NCBI RefSeq assembly: GCF_023016005.1
Contig: NZ_JALKAZ010000001.1
Coordinates: forward strand, 2,046,001-2,110,000
Length of the DNA stretch: 64,000 nucleotides
From: Erythrobacter sp. F6033
GTDB lineage: Bacteria > Pseudomonadota > Alphaproteobacteria > Sphingomonadales > Sphingomonadaceae
Direction: 5' to 3'
Shown piece after piece: positions 47,948 to 57,526 of this stretch. How positions within the stretch are numbered: position 1 is the stretch's first letter; each line of letters starts with the position of its first letter. The position numbers and the translations under genes were made by a program. The notes under the pieces are model-generated. The model was given only the letters and a program-made list of their open reading frames with translations. It made no database searches and had not been told where the DNA came from.

Positions 47948-49269
47948 GATGCTTCTCTTGAGGGGCTGCAATCGCCCAGCTCGTCAATCACTCCGACAAG
48001 CTTTCGGAAATGCTCGCCGCGCGCCTCGTAATCGCGGAATTGATCGAAACTGGCGCAGGCGGGGGAAAACAGGACAACATCGCCAGGCCTCGCCGCATCG
48101 CGCGCCATCCGCACTGCTTCATTAAGCATCTCGGCGCGCTCAACATTGGGTACACGCCCTTCGAGCAGCTCGGCAAAGCGGGGACCGGCCTCTCCGATTG
48201 TGTAGGCCGCGGCGATATTGGCAAGATGCTGTTCGCACGGGCCAAGGCCATCCTCTTTCGGCAAGCCACCAACGATCCAGTGAATACGCGGGCGGCCATC
48301 TGCTGCGGGCGGATAGGCTGCAAGCGCGGGCGCTGTGCTGTCGGGATTGGTCGCCTTGCTGTCGTTTATATAAAGTACGCCTTCACGCTCTGTCAGCAAT
48401 TCCGTCCGATGCGGCAAGCCCTTGAAGCTGCGAAGACCCTGCTCGATTTCATCCGGTGCCAGATCAAGTTCGATGCAAGTCTGGATAGCAGCCGACGCGT
48501 TTTCCGCATTGTGCGGTCCAGCAAGCGATGGCCAATGCAGCTGCCGGGCAGGTTCGATTGTTGGAATGGGGTTCGTGCCGAATTTGATTTCCAGCCCGTC
48601 TGGCAGAATGCTGCCGACAAAGCTCAGGTGCTGGCCCGTTTGCATCTGCAACAGGCGAACTTTTGACGCTGCATAATCGCCGTAACTGCCATACCGATCC
48701 AAATGATCGGGCGTGATATTGAGCAGCACCGCAATGTTGCAATCGAGGCTGAATGTCAGGTCGATCTGGTAACTCGACAGTTCCAGCACATAGATGCCGC
48801 CTTCTGGCAAAGGTTCCTGCGCGAGGATCGGTAGGCCAATATTGCCGCCCATCGTCGTCGGCACGCCAGCCTCTTCCAAGATGTGATGCACCAGCGCCGT
48901 GGTGGTCGATTTACCGTTCGTTCCCGTAATTCCTACGACTTTGTGCGGCGGCAAATCGGCACGTGCCTGCGCGAACAGCTCGATATCACCAATCACAGGT
49001 ACGCCAAATTTTTCGGCATATGGCTTGATCGGGTGCGTGTTGAGGGGGACACCGGGTGACACAATGACACCAGAAAAGCCTCTAAGGTCAGTATCCAGCG
49101 GGTCAGCAATGGTGCAGCGATTTGCGAATGGCTCACGCGCCACGTCCTGCCTATCCCAAGCAGTGACTTCGGCTCCGCTCGCGAGCAATGCCTCCACTGT
49201 CGCCGCACCGGAGCGCGCGAGACCTAGGACGGCATAGCGTTTTCCGGCAAAGGCAGGGGAAGTGATCAC
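47944..49269 (-). CDS. murD: UDP-N-acetylmuramoylalanine--D-glutamate ligase
   Basis: A 441-residue Mur ligase adding D-glutamate. The start of the protein (GKRYAVLGLARSGAATVEAL) is the UDP-binding part, the ATP loop is VVGITGTNGKSTTTALV, and the C-terminal region holds INDSKATNPDSTAPAL and LFSPACASFDQFRDYEARGE, which distinguish MurD. It follows mraY by ten bases and overlaps ftsW. Confidence 0.97.
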   Translation of the reverse strand: MITSPAFAGKRYAVLGLARSGAATVEALLASGAEVTAWDRQDVAREPFANRCTIADPLDTDLRGFSGVIVSPGVPLNTHPIKPYAEKFGVPVIGDIELFAQARADLPPHKVVGITGTNGKSTTTALVHHILEEAGVPTTMGGNIGLPILAQEPLPEGGIYVLELSSYQIDLTFSLDCNIAVLLNITPDHLDRYGSYGDYAASKVRLLQMQTGQHLSFVGSILPDGLEIKFGTNPIPTIEPARQLHWPSLAGPHNAENASAAIQTCIELDLAPDEIEQGLRSFKGLPHRTELLTEREGVLYINDSKATNPDSTAPALAAYPPAADGRPRIHWIVGGLPKEDGLGPCEQHLANIAAAYTIGEAGPRFAELLEGRVPNVERAEMLNEAVRMARDAARPGDVVLFSPACASFDQFRDYEARGEHFRKLVGVIDELGDCSPSREAS

Positions 49270-49279
49270 GCGTAGCCCG

Positions 49280-50350
49280 TTACCTCAGCTTCAGTGTGGC
49301 AAGGCCAATCAGCGCGAGAATGATGGAGATGATCCAGAACCGGATCACGACCTTGCTCTCGCTCCAGCCGAGTTGTTCGAAATGGTGGTGAATTGGCGCC
49401 ATGCGGAACACGCGCTTGCCCGTCCGCTTGAACCAGAACACTTGGATAATCACCGATACCGCTTCGAGGACAAACAAGCCGCCAACGATGGCAAGTACCA
49501 CTTCGTGATGGCTCGCGACAGCAATCGCACCAAGCGCTCCGCCCAGAGCCAGCGATCCGGTGTCGCCCATGAAAACCGCAGCAGGCGGCGCGTTAAACCA
49601 AAGGAACGCGAGGCCCGCCCCCATAATCGCCGCCGAGAAAATGGCCAACTCGCCAGCACCCTCTACATAAGGGATACCGAGATATTCACTAAAATCTGTG
49701 CGCCCAACAAGGTAGGCAATGATCGCAAACGTGCCCGCAGCAATGATGACCGGCATAATCGCAAGACCATCCAGCCCGTCGGTCAGGTTCACCGCATTGC
49801 CAGCGCCAACGATCACAAAGGCAGCAAAAACATAATACGCTGGACCAAGCGGAATGCTGACATCGGAGAAAAACGGAATATACAGATTGGTGTTTATCTG
49901 GCTGACGATCAGATACGAGGCGACGCCTGCGACCGCAAATTCGGCGAGCAAACGGATTTTCCCCGAAAGGCCTGCATGGCTGTTCTTTGTGACTTTGTCG
50001 TAGTCGTCGAGAAAGCCGATCAGGCCGAACCCAATGGTGACCGCAAGACACGCCCAGACGAGCGGGCTTCTCAAATCCATCCAAAGTAAGAGCGAAAGAA
50101 CAAGCGCAACAAGGATCATCAACCCGCCCATTGTCGGCGTACCGACTTTGGCAAGGTGGGTTTGCGGTCCGTCTTCCCGGATCGGCTGCCCCTTACCCTG
50201 GCGCACACGCAACATATTGATGAAGCGCGGACCGATAATCAGGCCAAGGATAAGCGCCGTCATCAGCGTCGCACCGAAACGGAACGTCTGATAGCGCACC
50301 AAATTCAGCGCGCCTTCAAATCCCAGCCATTCCGCAAGTAGATAGAGCAT
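49280..50350 (-). CDS. mraY: Phospho-N-acetylmuramoyl-pentapeptide transferase
   Basis: A 356-residue polytopic enzyme that transfers the UDP-MurNAc-pentapeptide to undecaprenyl phosphate, giving lipid I. Ten helices can be traced. The catalytic Asp loops are [13 protein letters not shown] and [12 protein letters not shown], with the His-rich loop [15 protein letters not shown] near the C-terminus. It follows murF by 20 bases, one of the two junctions in the cluster without overlap before ftsZ. Confidence 0.97.
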   Translation of the reverse strand: MLYLLAEWLGFEGALNLVRYQTFRFGATLMTALILGLIIGPRFINMLRVRQGKGQPIREDGPQTHLAKVGTPTMGGLMILVALVLSLLLWMDLRSPLVWACLAVTIGFGLIGFLDDYDKVTKNSHAGLSGKIRLLAEFAVAGVASYLIVSQINTNLYIPFFSDVSIPLGPAYYVFAAFVIVGAGNAVNLTDGLDGLAIMPVIIAAGTFAIIAYLVGRTDFSEYLGIPYVEGAGELAIFSAAIMGAGLAFLWFNAPPAAVFMGDTGSLALGGALGAIAVASHHEVVLAIVGGLFVLEAVSVIIQVFWFKRTGKRVFRMAPIHHHFEQLGWSESKVVIRFWIISIILALIGLATLKLR

Positions 50351-50370
50351 TCAGACCCCTCGCCCGGCAA

Positions 50371-51831
50371 TCAAGCCGAAGCGTTCGTAAAGTGTGTCAC
50401 CAGCCTGCCGAGACCGACGGAATTGGAACCCTTTACGAGGACAGCGTCGCCGTGTGTGAGACCGAATTCTTCGAGTGCCAAAATCGCTTCGGCAGGCCCT
50501 TCGCAATGGGCGAAGCTAGGAACAAAGCCAAGCGGCCCGGCGGGGGCTTTCCCCAACTGCCCTGCAAGAGCGCGCATCTCGTCGCCGACAAGGATCACAT
50601 GGTCGATTTTTGCTTCGCTAATCGGCTCGACCAGTTGGCGGTGGAATTTCGGGCCAAAATCACCCAATTCCATCATGCTGCCAAGCACAGCAACGCGGCG
50701 ATGCGCTGGTGTTTGACCAATGGCGCGCAATGTCGCCCGCATCGAAGCAGGGTTTGCGTTGTAACTTTCATCAATGAGCAGGGCTTTGCCGCCTGGAACG
50801 GTGATATTGAACCGCGCGCCGCGCCCCTTCAGACCACCCATTTCCGCCAGAGCCAGTCCAGCGCTGGCGAGATCGCCGCCAGCTGCGCGAACCGCCGCCA
50901 TGACGCCGAGCGAATTGGCAATCCAGTGTTCGCCCGGCTCGGCGACTGAATAGCATAGCCGCTGATCGCCGAGGTCGGCAGTGACAAGCGAGCCGCCATT
51001 GGCGCTGGGAATTGCGTCGAGCAAACGGACATCCGCATCGGCGCTGCGCCCGAATGTGACGACCTTCACGCCAAGCTTGCGGGCGTGCTCGACCATGCGC
51101 GGGGTGTATTCGCTATCCGCCGGAATGACAGCGGTCCCACCTTCGGCAAGGCCCTTGAAAATTTGTGCTTTTTCGTCAGCAATCGCCTCCATCGAACCGA
51201 GGTTTTCGATGTGAGCAGGCGCGATTGTGGTGATGACAGCGACATTCGGGCGGACATGATCGGCAAGCGGCGCAATCTCGCCCGCGTGGTTCATACCCAT
51301 TTCGAACACGCCGTATTCTGCCCGAGCAGGAAGTCGCGCGAGGCTAAGCGGAACGCCGACATGATTGTTGTAGCTTCGCACGCTGCGATGTGCCGCGCCG
51401 CGACTTGCGCGGTCGAGACTGTTGAAGATGGCCTCTTTAACGCCGGTCTTGCCGACGGAACCAGTGACGGCGATCCGTACACCTTGGCAGCGATCACGGG
51501 CTTCATGGGCCAGATCGTGAAGCGCCTGAGTTGTGTCCTTCACCAGCACGTGCGGAAAATCGACCGGGCGATCGACGATGGCTGCAACCGCGCCTTTGGC
51601 AAAAGCGACTGCGATAAATTTGTGACCATCCATTGCTTCGCCCTTTAGAGCGACAAACAAATCGCCGGGGCGCACATCGCGGGAATCCATCTCGACACCG
51701 GATGCCTGAAACGCGTGGCTTGCATTGCCGCCCGTGGCGTCCGCAATCTCGGCAGAGTTCCAGAGCGCGAGCGGTAATGTGTCGCGCGCATTGACTGGCC
51801 AAGCGCGAAGCATTGCATGCGCGGCGTTCAT
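50371..51831 (-). CDS. murF: UDP-MurNAc-tripeptide--D-alanyl-D-alanine ligase
   Basis: A 486-residue Mur ligase adding D-Ala-D-Ala to the tripeptide precursor. The ATP loop is AVTGSVGKTGVKEA, slightly different from the TGTNGKT of its paralogues but usual in MurF. Other marks are SYNNHVGVPLSLARL, FEMGMNHAGEIAPL, LIDESYNANPASMRATL and VLVKGSNSVGLGRLV. The ATG overlapping the murE stop by four bases is used; the frame is open seven codons further. Confidence 0.96.
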   Translation of the reverse strand: MNAAHAMLRAWPVNARDTLPLALWNSAEIADATGGNASHAFQASGVEMDSRDVRPGDLFVALKGEAMDGHKFIAVAFAKGAVAAIVDRPVDFPHVLVKDTTQALHDLAHEARDRCQGVRIAVTGSVGKTGVKEAIFNSLDRASRGAAHRSVRSYNNHVGVPLSLARLPARAEYGVFEMGMNHAGEIAPLADHVRPNVAVITTIAPAHIENLGSMEAIADEKAQIFKGLAEGGTAVIPADSEYTPRMVEHARKLGVKVVTFGRSADADVRLLDAIPSANGGSLVTADLGDQRLCYSVAEPGEHWIANSLGVMAAVRAAGGDLASAGLALAEMGGLKGRGARFNITVPGGKALLIDESYNANPASMRATLRAIGQTPAHRRVAVLGSMMELGDFGPKFHRQLVEPISEAKIDHVILVGDEMRALAGQLGKAPAGPLGFVPSFAHCEGPAEAILALEEFGLTHGDAVLVKGSNSVGLGRLVTHFTNASA

Positions 51832-53312
51832 GCCACCATCTCCGCCGCGCATTCGCGCGCGACCTGTACGTCGTTAAACGGCAATACTCGCATAGTGTCC
51901 CCTGACCCGATTATCTGGCCTTCTTCGTGGCCTTTGCCTGCGATTAGAATGATGTCTTGCGGCCCGCCCTCGGCGATGGCTGCTGCGATGGCTTCACGCC
52001 TGCCGCCCACTTCGCGGGCATTGGTATCGGCGCCGGACAAAACTTCTGCGCGGATGCTGGCTGCATCTTCGCCGCGAGGGTTGTCGTCGGTCACGATAAC
52101 GGCATCGGCATGTTTCGAAGCGGCTGCGCCCATCGGCGCGCGCTTGCCCGTATCCCGGTCTCCACCTGCGCCGAAGACCACAATCAACTTGCCGCTTTTT
52201 GTGTGATCCACATGAGGGCGAAGCGCGATAATCGCGGCCTCAAGCGCGCCAGGAGTGTGGGCGTAATCGACATAAACGGGCGCGCCGTATGCGGTGATAA
52301 CCGCGCGTTCAAGCCGCCCGCGAACCGGCTGCAACCGGCCAATCGCGTCGAATACTTGAGCTGTATCCGCTCCCGTGGCCATCGCCAGTGCGGCAGAAAC
52401 CAGCGCGTTTGCGGTTTGATAGGCACCGATCAGCGGCAGTTTCACAGTTCGCGTTTCGCCATCATGCTCAATCGTTAGCGTTTGACCAAGCTGGCTCGCC
52501 TCGCGGGCGGCAAGACGGAGGAACTCGCCTTGCTCACCCACTGTGAGCACCTGCAAGCCGCGCTTGTCAGCATGCTCGATGGCGCGGCGGGTCCACTCGC
52601 TATTTTCCCCGCCGCTCCAGATGATTGCCGGTGCACCGTCTTCGACGACTTCATCAAACAGGCGCATCTTGGCCGCGAAATATTCGTCCATCGTGCCGTG
52701 ATAGTCGAGGTGATCGCGACTGAAATTCGTGAAAGCCCCTGCGCTCACCCGCAATCCTTCGTTGCGGAACTGCGAAAGGCCGTGGCTGGAGGCTTCATAG
52801 GCGACATGGGTCACCCCTTCGCGCGCCAAACCACTCATATTCGAAAGGAACGTGACTATATCCGGCGTTGTCAGGCCGGTGGAAATACTGCCATCGGGGG
52901 TAGTCACGCCCAATGTGCCGATGCTGGCGGCGCGCTCGCCACACATGCGCCAGATCTGCCGGGTCATCTCCGCCGTTGACGTCTTTCCATTGGTTCCGGT
53001 GACCGCAACAACTGTCGAAGGAACGGGCGTAAAGAACTCGGCAGCAAGGTTGGCAAAGGTCTGCCGCGGCTCGTCGTTGGCGATATGCAGCGCGCCTTCT
53101 ACTTTTGCCTCGGGCCGCGCTACGATGGCTACCGCGCCTGCTTCGATGGCAGCCGGGATAAAGTCTTCGGCATTGAACTTGGCACCCTGAAACGCGCCAA
53201 ATACGGTGCCCGGCGCGATCTTGCGGTGATCAATGGCAAAGCCGGTGACGCTGGCGTCACCGGCTTCAACACCGGCAATTCCGGCACGAGTGATCAGATC
53301 GGCGAGCTTCAT
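51828..53312 (-). CDS. murE: UDP-MurNAc-L-Ala-D-Glu--meso-diaminopimelate ligase
   Basis: A 494-residue Mur ligase. The ATP loop VTGTNGKTSTAEMT, FTNFSRDHLDYHGTMDEYF with the carbamylated-Lys region, and VDYAHTPGALEAAI are family marks. The motif DNPR (about residues 408-411, in VTDDNPRGED) is the signature of selection for meso-diaminopimelate over lysine, which indicates DAP-type murein. It overlaps ftsI and murF by four bases each. Confidence 0.96.
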   Translation of the reverse strand: MKLADLITRAGIAGVEAGDASVTGFAIDHRKIAPGTVFGAFQGAKFNAEDFIPAAIEAGAVAIVARPEAKVEGALHIANDEPRQTFANLAAEFFTPVPSTVVAVTGTNGKTSTAEMTRQIWRMCGERAASIGTLGVTTPDGSISTGLTTPDIVTFLSNMSGLAREGVTHVAYEASSHGLSQFRNEGLRVSAGAFTNFSRDHLDYHGTMDEYFAAKMRLFDEVVEDGAPAIIWSGGENSEWTRRAIEHADKRGLQVLTVGEQGEFLRLAAREASQLGQTLTIEHDGETRTVKLPLIGAYQTANALVSAALAMATGADTAQVFDAIGRLQPVRGRLERAVITAYGAPVYVDYAHTPGALEAAIIALRPHVDHTKSGKLIVVFGAGGDRDTGKRAPMGAAASKHADAVIVTDDNPRGEDAASIRAEVLSGADTNAREVGGRREAIAAAIAEGGPQDIILIAGKGHEEGQIIGSGDTMRVLPFNDVQVARECAAEMVA

Positions 53313-55105
53313 TTGCGCCCCTCGACCAGATAGCGAAGGTCCGAAATATCGACATCACGGTTGGCATCGGGCCGGACACCGAGCATCGGGCCGATCCGTG
53401 GAACCAAACGACCAACGACAGGAGCAGCGTTAAACGCTGCGGTCCGCTGGAATGAACTCGCGCGGGTTCCGCGTGGCTCATCAATCATTGTGACGATCAC
53501 GTAGCGCGGGCGATCCATCGGAAAAGCCGCAGCGAAGGTCGAGATAATCTTGCGCTCGCTATAGCCGCCGCGCGCATTCGGCTTTTCTGCCGAACCCGTT
53601 TTGCCGCCAACACGAAAGCCGGGAGCGTTCGCGCTGCGTCCGGTGCCGTAGATCGAGATCATACGCAGCATCTGACGCATGCGGGCCGAAGTCGAAGCTT
53701 TAAAAACGCGCTTTCCGCGCGGCACATCTTCAGGTGCAAGTTTTCGCAGGGTCGACGGGCGCCAAATGCCGCCATTCACCATCGCCGCATAGGCATTCGC
53801 CAGATGAAGCGGCGTCACGGCCAAAGAGTGACCGTAACCGATCACCATATTGGTGTGGCGATTGCTCGGATTTTGTGGCCAAAGCGGCTTACCCTTCGCA
53901 GGCAATTCGATGAACGGACGCTGGTCCATCCTCAGATCAACCAGCATCTGCTGAAGGCGATCCGCGCCCATCTCGTCGGCGATCCGTGCAGTCACCGTAT
54001 TGGAAGAGTATACAAGCGCCTGAGGCACATTGAGCGTGCTGCCCTTGGGCTTCAAATCCTGAATGGTCCGCGTGCCAACTTCGACAGGACGCGCGTTCCA
54101 ATCCTTTGAAAGGTTGCGAACGACGCCGGCATCAATGGCAGCTGCAACGGTCAGCGGTTTAAAGGTCGACCCCAGCTCGTACACACCGTTGGTCGCGCGG
54201 TTGAACACGTTCGGGGCGCCATCCGCACCCACGATATTGGGATTGAATTCCGGCAGGGATGCCATCGCCATCACTTCACCGGTGTCGACATCCAGAACGA
54301 CGCCTGCCGCACCAATAGCGTCGGTCGCCAGCATTCCGCGGCGCAGCTCATCTTCGAGCGCGCCTTGCACCCGAACGTCGATAGAAAGCGAGACCGGCTC
54401 GGCGCGCAATTCCGGATCGGAAAGGCGCTCTTCCAGCACTTGCTCCATGCCCAGTTTGCCGCCCTGCTGTTCGACCACATAGCCAAGGATATGCGCGGCC
54501 AGCGACCCTTGCGGGTAATGGCGGTCGGTCTCCTGAGGGAACTGCAGAGCAACTTCGCCAAGTTCGAAAACGCTGTTGGCATCCTCTGGCAGGACGCGGC
54601 GACGCAGATAGCCAGCACGGCCCGATGCAAGGCGCTGAGCCGTCTTTGCCTCGTCCATGTCAGGGAAAATCGCTTTCAGCTCTGCCGCGACTTCTTTCGG
54701 CGCAGCGACAAGAGGCTCGCCGCCGTCGCCCATCGCGTCAGGATCGTACCACAAGGCGTAGGCGGGAAAGGCACGCGCCAGCGGCGCACCATTGCGATCG
54801 GTGATTTCACCGCGAGGTGGCAGCAATTGATCGGCAACGCTCGATTGGCTCGGTGCGTGACCGGCAAAACCGAGCCACACAATTCGCGTGATCGCAGCCA
54901 GAGCGACCAGCGCAAAAACTGCCGCGATCAAGAGCACACGCATGCGTGCGGTCAAAACCGATTGGAAACGCAGCTGCACCAATTGCACACGTCCAGCAGG
55001 GATAGCGGGCCCCGTCGCGGCGCGCGCGCCGCTTGATTTCAATTCAGTGTCAAGGAACGCCTCTGAGCCAAAGTCCAGCCCCAGTTGAGGGCTAAACGCA
55101 TTCAT
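53309..55105 (-). CDS. ftsI: Septal transpeptidase FtsI (PBP3)
   Basis: A 598-residue class B penicillin-binding protein cross-linking septal murein with FtsW. A cytoplasmic tail of about 54 residues and one membrane helix (about 55-77) precede the pedestal domain (LLPPRGEITDRNGAPLA). The transpeptidase motifs are S313-TFK in ELGSTFKPLT, SSN at 367-369 and KTG at 502-504. The long N-terminal tail compared with E. coli (about 20 residues) is notable. It overlaps ftsL and murE by four bases each. Confidence 0.96.
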   Translation of the reverse strand: MNAFSPQLGLDFGSEAFLDTELKSSGARAATGPAIPAGRVQLVQLRFQSVLTARMRVLLIAAVFALVALAAITRIVWLGFAGHAPSQSSVADQLLPPRGEITDRNGAPLARAFPAYALWYDPDAMGDGGEPLVAAPKEVAAELKAIFPDMDEAKTAQRLASGRAGYLRRRVLPEDANSVFELGEVALQFPQETDRHYPQGSLAAHILGYVVEQQGGKLGMEQVLEERLSDPELRAEPVSLSIDVRVQGALEDELRRGMLATDAIGAAGVVLDVDTGEVMAMASLPEFNPNIVGADGAPNVFNRATNGVYELGSTFKPLTVAAAIDAGVVRNLSKDWNARPVEVGTRTIQDLKPKGSTLNVPQALVYSSNTVTARIADEMGADRLQQMLVDLRMDQRPFIELPAKGKPLWPQNPSNRHTNMVIGYGHSLAVTPLHLANAYAAMVNGGIWRPSTLRKLAPEDVPRGKRVFKASTSARMRQMLRMISIYGTGRSANAPGFRVGGKTGSAEKPNARGGYSERKIISTFAAAFPMDRPRYVIVTMIDEPRGTRASSFQRTAAFNAAPVVGRLVPRIGPMLGVRPDANRDVDISDLRYLVEGRK

Positions 55106-55677
55106 TCGCCGCCCCCGGCCATTTCCTGTGCCAGTCCAGCCGCAGCCTCACCCGTCACCGTTTGCGCATTGGCCGCGCGGATAGGGGACGCCTCGATCAG
55201 AAAATCACCAAAGGCATCTGCGAAGACAGCTCCGCCCTCCGCCTCTACAGCCGCAGAAGCGAGCGTAATTGCCTCACCCGTAAGCGGCGAGACCATTTCG
55301 CGTTCTTGAACCGGCCCGCCCGGCGAATTGCCAGTATCGGCACGGGCAACACGGATCGGGCTTGGTGCATTCGGGCCGCGCGGCTGTCCGAGGCTCGCCA
55401 ATTGACGTTCATTATCGAAATACTGATCAGCGCGCGGTGCTTCAAAGCCGAACTCGACAGAATTCCAATTGGCCAATTGACGCTGGCTCGCACGGGTTTG
55501 AAACTCGGTTTCGAGCAACAAAGTCTCACGCTTGAGAGATACGATTTTTCGTTCAGCCAGTTGCACTTCGCTGTTCACGGCATGGACGCGGAGACTGAGC
55601 ACGACAAACATGCCAACACAGATCGCAAGCAATGCAGCCCAACCAAGCGAGCGCAGTTGTGAATTTGTTACGATCAT
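55102..55677 (-). CDS. ftsL: FtsL-like division protein with long C-terminal extension
   Basis: A 191-residue bitopic protein in the ftsL position. A short cytoplasmic N-terminus, a membrane helix (about 11-30) and a coiled-coil segment ([20 protein letters not shown]) match FtsL, whose coil pairs with FtsB and joins FtsQ. After about residue 75 comes a 115-residue extension rich in Ala, Glu, Gly and Pro, with no recognised motif; FtsL is normally about 90-120 residues. Gene order and topology support the name, since FtsL conserves little sequence. Confidence 0.85.
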   Translation of the reverse strand: MIVTNSQLRSLGWAALLAICVGMFVVLSLRVHAVNSEVQLAERKIVSLKRETLLLETEFQTRASQRQLANWNSVEFGFEAPRADQYFDNERQLASLGQPRGPNAPSPIRVARADTGNSPGGPVQEREMVSPLTGEAITLASAAVEAEGGAVFADAFGDFLIEASPIRAANAQTVTGEAAAGLAQEMAGGGE

Positions 55678-56612
55678 AATGCAGCCTCCCTTGCTGGTGC
55701 CGCCGTACGGATTGCGTGGCGCAATGTTGATGAACGGGCGCGCGGGTTGCGCCCGATTTCGGCGTCGGATGGCCGGATAGCCTTGGACACTTTGGTGAAA
55801 ACCGGATCGGGGCCGGGAATTTCGCCGGGCAAGTGGCGCGATACAGCGCGCCCGGCACCTGACGCCTCTTTAAAGAAGCGTTTGACGATACGATCTTCGA
55901 GACTGTGAAAGCTCACCACAGCAAGAACACCGCCCTCTTTCAGCATCGCTTCGGCGGCGACTAAACCAGCGCGAAGCTCACCCAGTTCATCATTCACATG
56001 AATGCGAACAGCCTGAAACGTACGCGTCGCAGGGTCTTTTTTATCATGCGGCTTATGGCCCAGAGCGCGGCGAACCACGCGGGCAAGCTCTCCGGTCGTC
56101 TCAAGCGGGCGCGCTGCAACAATCGCACGAGCAACACGCCGCGATTGGCGCTCTTCACCATATTCATACAGCACATCGGCAATCGCTGCTTCGTCTGCGG
56201 TGTTGAGGAAATCCGCCGCGCTTTCGCCCGACTGGCTCATCCGCATATCGAGCGGCCCGTCATTCGAAAACGCAAAGCCGCGCTCGCCTTGATCAAGCTG
56301 CATCGAGGATACGCCGATATCCATGACAACGGCGTCCACTTGGCCCACACCAATCCGTTCAAGCTCGGCCCGCATTTCGGAAAAGCGCTCCTGATGCAAA
56401 GAAAGCCGGCCGCCATGCTCGGCGACCATTGCCTCACCATCGCGGATCGCATTGGGGTCGCGGTCAAACGCGTAGACGCGCGCGCCGCCAGATAGCAACG
56501 CAGCGGAATAGCCACCCGCACCAAAGGTCGCGTCGACAACAGACAGGTCCGCACGCGGATTAATCGCGCCGACCACTTCATCTAGGAGCACAGGGATATG
56601 AGGTACGGTCAT
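55674..56612 (-). CDS. rsmH: 16S rRNA (cytosine-1402-N4)-methyltransferase
   Basis: A 312-residue SAM-dependent methyltransferase (MraW) that modifies C1402 in the decoding centre. It starts [15 protein letters not shown], has the SAM loop [16 protein letters not shown], and contains [24 protein letters not shown] text (seen as [16 protein letters not shown]), [14 protein letters not shown] and [15 protein letters not shown]. It is coupled to mraZ upstream and ftsL downstream by ATGA overlaps. Confidence 0.97.
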   Translation of the reverse strand: MTVPHIPVLLDEVVGAINPRADLSVVDATFGAGGYSAALLSGGARVYAFDRDPNAIRDGEAMVAEHGGRLSLHQERFSEMRAELERIGVGQVDAVVMDIGVSSMQLDQGERGFAFSNDGPLDMRMSQSGESAADFLNTADEAAIADVLYEYGEERQSRRVARAIVAARPLETTGELARVVRRALGHKPHDKKDPATRTFQAVRIHVNDELGELRAGLVAAEAMLKEGGVLAVVSFHSLEDRIVKRFFKEASGAGRAVSRHLPGEIPGPDPVFTKVSKAIRPSDAEIGRNPRARSSTLRHAIRTAAPAREAAL

Positions 56613-57121
56613 TTGCTCGCACCTTTCGAACTGGCTTTGGCCGCAGCCTCCGCCATCAATTTTTTGCAGGTAACCTGCGCACCGCGGAACGAACGATCCA
56701 TCCGCGCCAATTCTTCTGGGTTCCAGATAAAGAAGAACTCGCCCGCGCCGTGGAAATAGAGACCATCACCAACATTGCCGAGATCGCGCAGATGCTCAGG
56801 CATGACAAAACGGCCACTGTCGTCGAACGGCAGTTGCTCAAACCCAAACAGCTGCTGGGCACGGACATCACGCTCCCAATCCAGATCCTTCATTTGGATC
56901 GCGCGCTCTTCTTCTTTATCGAGCTTAGCATGCAGTTCAGAGATGCGGGACAGGCCAAAGCCGATCAGGCAATCAAACTTGTCATGCACAGCGAGGCAGA
57001 GTGTCTTCTTGCCCTCGCCGCTTTCTTTTACAGCTTTGCGAAATGCTGGTGGCAGGACAAAACGGCCTTTATCACCCGAAGGCGAAAAAGCTTGGCCATT
57101 ATATCCTTCAAACGCAGACAC
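56609..57121 (-). CDS. mraZ: Division/cell-wall cluster transcriptional regulator MraZ
   Basis: A 170-residue protein with two AbrB-like MraZ half-domains: the first with [17 protein letters not shown], the second with [19 protein letters not shown], each carrying the (D/G)-x-x-G-R core that contacts DNA. It starts at GTG, preceded by AGG nearby. MraZ binds repeats ahead of its own gene and, in E. coli, represses the cluster. It is first in the dcw operon and overlaps rsmH by four bases. A tail of about 25 residues rich in Lys/Ala is extra. Confidence 0.94.
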   Translation of the reverse strand: MSAFEGYNGQAFSPSGDKGRFVLPPAFRKAVKESGEGKKTLCLAVHDKFDCLIGFGLSRISELHAKLDKEEERAIQMKDLDWERDVRAQQLFGFEQLPFDDSGRFVMPEHLRDLGNVGDGLYFHGAGEFFFIWNPEELARMDRSFRGAQVTCKKLMAEAAAKASSKGASK

Positions 57122-57129
57122 TTGCGCCT

Positions 57130-57164
57130 ATCCCCTAACATCCCTGACCAGCCAAAAATCCCCT
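57130..57164 (-). promoter_or_regulatory. AGGG(G)AT repeats before mraZ (candidate MraZ boxes)
   Basis: On the minus strand AGGGGAT, AGGGAT and AGGGGAT occur at 57158-57164, 57140-57145 and 57130-57136. The last two are 10 bases apart, one helical turn, within 45 bases of the mraZ start. MraZ is known to bind tandem GGGA-type repeats spaced by about ten bases in this position, so this is the probable autoregulatory site. The binding itself is inferred. Confidence 0.45.
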
Positions 57165-57526
57165 GACTGGGCTTCACTGCAAACATGACTTCCTCACCGC
57201 CGCCACCGCGCGAGCGGGGGCAGCGCGCCAACCGAAACAGGCGACGCGAGGCAAACAGTTATGTTTGATGGAAGACGGTATTATCGTTAACGCAGCACTG
57301 AGGAAAGGGCTTTTTGCGGGAAATCTAGGGATTACGTGCAAAGTTATTGATTTATATCTATTTTTTAGAGTTGTAACATTTCAATTACACCCCTTGGGAA
57401 CCCGAAATTTCCCGTAGAACCCTCAAAGAAGCCGCTGAATTGTGACGAAATCCCGGAATTTCCCATGCGAGTCTTAACCAAGATTGAGCATTTCATGCTC
57501 TTTCCCGTGATTTTCCCAAAAACGAT
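57165..57526. other. Gene-free region upstream of the dcw cluster
   Basis: About 360 bases with no supported gene. The part nearest mraZ is GC-rich; the middle (57350-57390) is AT-rich and the likely place for a promoter. Two similar 14-base elements, CCCGAAATTTCCCG (57401-57414) and CCCGGAATTTCCCA (57452-57465), lie 51 bases apart, and further TTTCCC copies are at 57501 and 57512. A small hairpin, GAGCAT-TTC-ATGCTC (57486-57500), lies just after the stop of the lipoprotein gene and may be a weak terminator. No -35/-10 pair stood out clearly. Confidence 0.5.
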
